Shown here: positions 60,238 through 64,000 of the stretch, in pieces
How the letters are laid out: the number at the start of each line of letters is the position of its first letter
Numbering within the stretch: the first letter of the stretch is position 1
Assembly (NCBI GenBank): GCA_963770155.1
Contig: CAVYOE010000001.1
Coordinates: 1,116,001 to 1,180,000 of the forward strand
DNA: 64,000 nucleotides
Direction of reading: 5' to 3'
Source: CAVYOE01 sp963770155
Lineage (GTDB): Bacteria > Actinomycetota > Thermoleophilia > Solirubrobacterales > 70-9
Notes under the pieces: generated by a model
Told to the model about the DNA's origin: nothing
Database searches by the model: none
The model's input: only the letters and a program-made list of their open reading frames with translations
Made by a program: the position numbers and the translations under genes

Positions 60238-61344
60238 CTAGGCGACTTCGCGGAGCTTCTGCGCTTCGGCCAGCGACTGAAGCTTCTTCAGCGACTGGTT
60301 CTCGATCTGACGGATGCGCTCGCGGGTGACGTTGAAGGTGCGGCCGACCTCATCCAGGGTCCGCGGGTGCTCGCCGCCGAGCCCGTAGCGGAGCTCGAGC
60401 ACGCGGCGCTCGCGGTAAGAGAGGTTCTCAAGCGCCTCACGCAATGCTTCCTTGGTGAGCAGATCGGCAGCCCGGTCGAACGGCGACTCGGCCTTCTCGT
60501 CGGCGATGAACTGGCCGAACTCGGATTCCTCCTCGTCGCCGACCGGCTTCTCCAGCGAGACCGGGGCCTGCGCCGAGCGCTTGATCGAGTCGACCTCCTC
60601 GGGCTCGATCCCGGTGACCTCGGCAATCTCGTCGGGGGTCGGCTCGCGGCCGAGCTCGGTGACCAGCTTCCGCTCTGCGCGGCCGATCTTGTTCAGCTTC
60701 TCGACCACGTGGACCGGGATGCGGATCGTCCGGGCCTTGTCGGCGAGCGCACGGGCGATCGCCTGGCGGATCCACCAGGTGGCGTAGGTCGAGAACTTGA
60801 AGCCCTTGCGGTAATCGAACTTCTCCGCCGCACGGACGAGGCCCAGGGTCCCCTCCTGAATCAGGTCGAGGAAGGGCAGGCCCTGGTTGCGGTAGTTCTT
60901 GGCGATCGATACGACCAGGCGCAGGTTCGACTCCACCATCTTCTGCTTCGCGTCGAGGTCGCCGCGCTCGATCCGCTTCGCCAGGTCGACCTCCTCCTGG
61001 GCGGTGAGCAGCCGGACCTTGCCGATGTCCTTCAGGAACAGCTGGAGGCTGTCCGTGGTCATGTCGGGCTTCAGGTCGAGCGTCGCCTTCTTGGCGCGCC
61101 GGCCGCGCTTGCCGGTGTCGCGCTCGGCAGCCTCGGCGGCCTTGGCCTGCTCGGGATCGACGTCGTCGACCAGCTCGATTCCGGACTTCTCTATGTGCCC
61201 GTAGAGGTCCTCGACGTCGGACTCGTCGAGATCGACCTCGGAGACCGCCGTGGCGACGTCGCCGTAAGTGAGCACGCCGACCTTCTGACCTTGGGTGATC
61301 AGCGTCTTTACTTCTTCAAGTTCTTGTAGCTCTGCAACTAGCAT
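60238..61344 (-). CDS. primary sigma factor (RpoD/SigA type)
   Basis: 368 residues. Region 1.2 (DSLQLFLKDIGKVRLLTAQE), region 2 (LRLVVSIAKNYRNQGLPFLD, FKFSTYATWWIRQAIARA), region 3 and region 4 (LDEVGRTFNVTRERIRQIEN) are complete; a short acidic region 1.1 precedes them. The sequence matches group 1 sigma factors, which recognise TTGACA/TATAAT-type promoters such as the one it has itself. ATG 61344 has AAAGGA nine bases upstream; a TTG at 61386 is rejected. A 130-nt leader with an attenuator-like hairpin precedes it. Confidence 0.95.
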   Translation of the reverse strand: MLVAELQELEEVKTLITQGQKVGVLTYGDVATAVSEVDLDESDVEDLYGHIEKSGIELVDDVDPEQAKAAEAAERDTGKRGRRAKKATLDLKPDMTTDSLQLFLKDIGKVRLLTAQEEVDLAKRIERGDLDAKQKMVESNLRLVVSIAKNYRNQGLPFLDLIQEGTLGLVRAAEKFDYRKGFKFSTYATWWIRQAIARALADKARTIRIPVHVVEKLNKIGRAERKLVTELGREPTPDEIAEVTGIEPEEVDSIKRSAQAPVSLEKPVGDEEESEFGQFIADEKAESPFDRAADLLTKEALREALENLSYRERRVLELRYGLGGEHPRTLDEVGRTFNVTRERIRQIENQSLKKLQSLAEAQKLREVA

Positions 61345-61386
61345 CGGTTCGTGTCCTTTACTTTCGGCAAGCTTCTCGGACGACAA

Positions 61387-61418
61387 AAACGCGGACCCGG
61401 CGCATGTCGGTCCGCGGA
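61387..61418 (-). terminator. attenuator-like terminator hairpin in the sigma factor leader
   Basis: CGCGGACC and GGTCCGCG form a perfect 8-bp stem (11-nt loop) followed on the minus strand by TTTTTGTC. It sits between the promoter at 61483-61511 and the ATG at 61344, and nothing else is transcribed in that direction, so it would end the sigma factor transcript early unless relieved. Confidence 0.55.
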
Positions 61419-61482
61419 TTGCGTCTCGTCTCGATTGTCACCGGCAATCGCCGGGGATAAACCACCTCAAGCGTGCGTTCGA

Positions 61483-61511
61483 ATCCTACTCACTATACAT
61501 TCTGAAGTCAA
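61483..61511 (-). promoter_or_regulatory. sigma factor gene promoter
   Basis: TTGACT (61506-61511) and TAGGAT (61483-61488) with exactly 17 bp between, the best match to a housekeeping promoter in the window. The leader to ATG 61344 is about 130 nt and also contains a CCGGC/GCCGG hairpin at 61441-61454. Nothing else was seen in the 61345-61633 spacer. Confidence 0.75.
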
Positions 61512-61633
61512 GGCGTCCGCCGTGCGTGCAATAGGCGTCCCGCAGCCAGAAACCGGCTGCGTGAGGCGGAGTTGCGCCACGGCTCGCAATTACACCTGGG
61601 CCGCGCACGGTTACGCATGAACGACGGCCACGC

Positions 61634-62596
61634 ATGAACCGTCTCTTCTTCTGGCGCTCCCCCTGGGCCCGCGCCTTCTGGAACCGCGCCTACCGCGAGA
61701 ACGTCACCGGGATGGCGGCGATGGTCGCCTACAACCTGATGCTCTCGATCTTCCCGTTCGTGCTCCTGGTCCTGTTCATCGTTGGCCAGGTATTGCAGAG
61801 CAATGAGTCGGTCGAGTCGAGCATCCTGCTCGATCTCCAGCGTCTCTTCCCCAATGTCGAGCAGGACCAACTCGAGAGCGCCGTCGACCGGATCCGGGAC
61901 AGCTCGACCACGATCGGGGTGGCGGCGATTGTCGGCGGGCTCTGGATCGGCGCCTCCTTCTGGGGCGCGATGGACACCGCCTTCGGCCGCATCTACCACG
62001 TCGAGAGCCGCGGCTGGCTCGAGCAGAAGCGCTTCGCCCTGGTGATGCTGGCCGTGGTTGCGTTGTTCCTGGCGGCAAGTGTCGCCATTCCCGCGGCGGA
62101 GGGGGCGATCCTCTCGACCACCGACGATCTTCCCCTGGGGCTGTCGGACATCGGCTTCCTCGACAACTTGATCCTCATCGCCGGTGCAGTGACGTTGAGC
62201 TTCGTGATCGCCTGTGTCATCTACTGGGCAACTCCGAAGGGACACATGCCCTGGCGATCCGTCTGGCCGGGCGCGCTGTTCGTGACGCTGGTGATTGGGC
62301 TTGCGAACTGGGCATTTCCGTTCTATCTGGACTCGGTTTCCGACCTGAGTCGATTCGGCGGAACGGTGGGCTTCGTTCTGATCACCCTTCTCTGGTTCTA
62401 TGCGCTCAGCCTGGCGCTGCTGGCGGGTGCGGTGATCAACGCACTCCGCCACGAAGCGGCAACCACCGGCCGAGTGCGCCTCGACGAGACCAGAGTGCTG
62501 CCAGTCGAGGAGGAGACGGGCGAGCTCTCGGGGAACGAGACCACCGATGTCCAGTTCCCGGCCGAGCCGGCAAGGACCGAACCGGCTCCGGACTAG
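61634..62596 (+). CDS. YihY/BrkB-family membrane protein
   Basis: 320 residues with six to seven helices (MVAYNLMLSIFPFVLLVLFI, MLAVVALFLAASVAIPAA, LTLVIGLANWAFPFYL, LITLLWFYALSLALLAGAVI). The family motif YRENVTGMAAMVAYNLMLS opens the protein, and LRHEAATTGR with a Glu-rich tail ends it. YihY/BrkB proteins were once called ribonuclease BN in error; they are thought to be transporters or flippases. ATG 61634 gives the normal start; no clear ribosome site. Confidence 0.85.
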   Translation: MNRLFFWRSPWARAFWNRAYRENVTGMAAMVAYNLMLSIFPFVLLVLFIVGQVLQSNESVESSILLDLQRLFPNVEQDQLESAVDRIRDSSTTIGVAAIVGGLWIGASFWGAMDTAFGRIYHVESRGWLEQKRFALVMLAVVALFLAASVAIPAAEGAILSTTDDLPLGLSDIGFLDNLILIAGAVTLSFVIACVIYWATPKGHMPWRSVWPGALFVTLVIGLANWAFPFYLDSVSDLSRFGGTVGFVLITLLWFYALSLALLAGAVINALRHEAATTGRVRLDETRVLPVEEETGELSGNETTDVQFPAEPARTEPAPD

Positions 62597-62625
62597 AGCC
62601 GCGGGAGCGCCGGCTGCCCGCGGCT
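62597..62625. terminator. bidirectional hairpin between convergent genes
   Basis: AGCCGCGGG and CCCGCGGCT form a perfect 9-bp stem in the 27-bp gap, overlapping the stop codon of the minus-strand gene. GC-rich with no T-run. Confidence 0.5.
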
Positions 62626-63046
62626 ACTTGGGAGCTTTGTGGGTGGTTGCCGCAGCGAGGCAGACGTGCTTGTGACGGCGGTTCTTCCGCAGCACCTTGC
62701 GGTTGATCGTCGCAGTGACGGTGACCCCCTGCGCCTGCTTCGGGCCGGTGATCGCGTAGTCGCCGTTGATGTTGGTGATGGTCTGCACGAACAGCCCCGT
62801 GCTGGAGGTGATCGTCACGGGGCGGAACCGCTCGCAGCGGGCGAAGGTCGAGTTGACCTTGCCGGAGTACTCGGTCGTGGTTGGCTCGGTCGCCGGGGGC
62901 GTTGCCGCAATGTCCTTGACTTGGAGGTTGACCGATGCCGTGTACCTGACCTTGTGGGCGACGGCGGTTCCAATGGAAACGGCGCCGACGATCATTGCCA
63001 CTGCGGCGATGAGGATGACCCGCTTGTTTCTCGGCTGCGCCTGCAT
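62624..63046 (-). CDS. small exported protein with basic C-terminus
   Basis: 140 residues. Basic start and signal or anchor helix (VILIAAVAMIVGAVSIGTAV), then a beta-sandwich-like domain (RYTASVNLQVKDIAATPPAT, TNINGDYAITGPKQAQ) and a Lys/Arg/His-rich end (NRKVLRKNRRHKHVC). One Cys pair in total (RCERF, HVC) resembles a loose form of the cationic module. ATG 63046 chosen over TTG 63052. Function unknown. Confidence 0.65.
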   Translation of the reverse strand: MQAQPRNKRVILIAAVAMIVGAVSIGTAVAHKVRYTASVNLQVKDIAATPPATEPTTTEYSGKVNSTFARCERFRPVTITSSTGLFVQTITNINGDYAITGPKQAQGVTVTATINRKVLRKNRRHKHVCLAAATTHKAPK

Positions 63047-63086
63047 CTGCAACTTAGGAGCTACCCGCCAGCGCGGGATTCAAGCC

Positions 63087-64000
63087 TCAGCCGTAGAGCC
63101 CGCCGGTGACCTCGCGCAGCTTTGGCCGGTCGTGCCGGGCCTGGACGGTGCGCACGGTCCCCGAGCGCGAGCGCATGACCAGGGACTCAGTCGTGGCGTG
63201 GCCGTCGTCGAGGGTACGCACACCCTTGAGCAGATCGCCGTCGGTGACTCCGGTCGCCGCGAAGAAGACATCCTCGCCACCGACCAAGTCGTCTGTGTCG
63301 AGTACCCGGTCAAGGTCGTAGCCGGCGTCAATCGCAGCCTGTCGCTCCTCGTCGTTGCGGGGCCAGAGGCGCCCGAGGATGCGGCCGCCCAGGCACTTGA
63401 TCGCGGCGGCCGAGAGCACACCCTCCGGCGTTCCGCCGATGCCCCAGAGCAGGTCGATGCCGGTATCGCGGGAGACCGCCAGCAGCGCGGCGGCGACGTC
63501 GCCGTCGCTGATGAAGCGAATGCCGGCGCCGCACTCGCGCAGCTCGGCGACCGTCTCGGTGTGACGTTCGCGGTCGAGCATGATCACGGTGACGTCGCCC
63601 GGCTCGCCGCCCTTGCGCTCCGCGATCCGGTCGATGACCTCGGGAAGTGGATCGTTCAGGCTCAAGACGTCCGCGGCGCGCGGGCCGGTCGCCATCTTCT
63701 CCATGTAGACGCAGGGCCCCGGATCGAACATCGTTCCCCGTTCAGACAGCGCGATCACCGACAGGGCCGAGGGCTGTCCGCGGGCGGTGAGCGTCGTCCC
63801 CTCGAGTGGATCGACCGCAATGTCGACCACCGGGGGGCTGCCGTCGCCGATCTGCTCACCGTTGTAGAGCATCGGTGCCTCGTCCTTCTCCCCCTCCCCA
63901 ATCACAACGATCCCGTCCATCGGAACCGTGCTCAACATCAGCCGCATCGCATCCACCGCAGCGCCGTCGGCCTCCTCCTTCTCGCCACGGCCGACCCAGC
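63087..64000 (-). CDS. glpX: fructose-1,6-bisphosphatase class II (GlpX), 5' end beyond window
   Basis: 304 residues visible. The frame is open to the right edge (WVGRGEKEEADGAAVDAMR before the first in-window start), so the N-terminus is outside. Catalytic metal sites VIGEGEKDEAPMLY, VDIAVDPLEGTTLTA and GIGGTPEGVLSAAAIKCLGG are intact. It dephosphorylates fructose 1,6-bisphosphate in gluconeogenesis, consistent with growth on fatty acids. GTG at 63956 is not the true start. Confidence 0.93.
   Translation of the reverse strand, partial: WVGRGEKEEADGAAVDAMRLMLSTVPMDGIVVIGEGEKDEAPMLYNGEQIGDGSPPVVDIAVDPLEGTTLTARGQPSALSVIALSERGTMFDPGPCVYMEKMATGPRAADVLSLNDPLPEVIDRIAERKGGEPGDVTVIMLDRERHTETVAELRECGAGIRFISDGDVAAALLAVSRDTGIDLLWGIGGTPEGVLSAAAIKCLGGRILGRLWPRNDEERQAAIDAGYDLDRVLDTDDLVGGEDVFFAATGVTDGDLLKGVRTLDDGHATTESLVMRSRSGTVRTVQARHDRPKLREVTGGLYG

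Noticed and set aside
61345..61386. TTG start extending the sigma factor to 61386
   Set aside because: The ATG at 61344 has a good ribosome site; the extension overlaps the terminator-like stem.
61508..62452. 314-codon frame on the minus strand
   Set aside because: Antisense to the YihY gene and overlapping the sigma factor promoter; composition is of a shadow frame.

Overview
The window is high-GC, tightly packed DNA from a bacterium that is most likely a deep-branching actinobacterium of the class Thermoleophilia (Solirubrobacterales-like). This is inferred from gene content: SBBP-repeat and FecR-like exported proteins with lysine-rich tails, a complete type IV pilus locus, HxlR regulators, paired Get3/ArsA-like ATPases, a methylglucose-lipopolysaccharide-type glucan cluster and an actinobacterial primary sigma factor. 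No tRNA, rRNA, CRISPR array or insertion sequence was seen. Both window edges cut genes (an NTF2-like protein on the left, class II fructose-bisphosphatase on the right).

Region by region. 1-14.5 kb: an alpha/beta hydrolase, then two paralogous giant exported SBBP-repeat proteins in opposite orientation that flank a fatty/branched-acid block: ETF-quinone oxidoreductase, ETF alpha and beta, and a two-subunit B12 acyl-CoA mutase whose substrate-pocket residues look like isobutyryl-CoA mutase. 14.5-25 kb: an unassigned structured-RNA candidate, a HAD phosphatase, thiolase, DJ-1/PfpI protein, leucyl aminopeptidase, exported proteins, SCP2 protein, thioesterase with a 53-aa upstream gene, an HxlR regulator, acyl-CoA dehydrogenase, PRC-barrel protein and the mutase chaperone GTPase MeaB. 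25-31 kb: hexapeptide acyltransferase, two small membrane proteins, GT4 glucosyltransferase, GH57 branching enzyme and two methyltransferases, resembling the mycobacterial Rv3030-Rv3032 locus. 30.6-42.7 kb: adenylate cyclase, gamma-glutamyltransferase, two lysine-rich exported proteins, an FtsZ with a 170-residue N-terminal extension coupled to a ParA ATPase, two Get3-like ATPases, an HxlR regulator and an exported hydrolase. 42.7-58.4 kb: the type IV pilus locus (pilP-like, pilO, pilN, pilM, pilD, three minor pilins, pilA, pilC, pilT, pilB, a second pilT), with a c-di-GMP-I riboswitch in the pilA leader. 58.4-64 kb: a beta-helix exported protein, the primary sigma factor with an attenuator-like leader, a YihY membrane protein, a small exported protein and glpX.

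Two patterns span the window. First, about 17 starts have a TANNNT hexamer only 6-10 nt upstream and no Shine-Dalgarno, which points to widespread leaderless transcription, including compact bidirectional promoters. Second, at least six exported proteins carry a cationic module of two cysteines separated by a lysine-rich stretch, usually at the C-terminus, which may be an undescribed envelope-association tag. The genes together describe an organism that degrades fatty or branched acids through ETF/quinone and a B12 mutase, makes a methylated alpha-glucan, and builds c-di-GMP-controlled pili.
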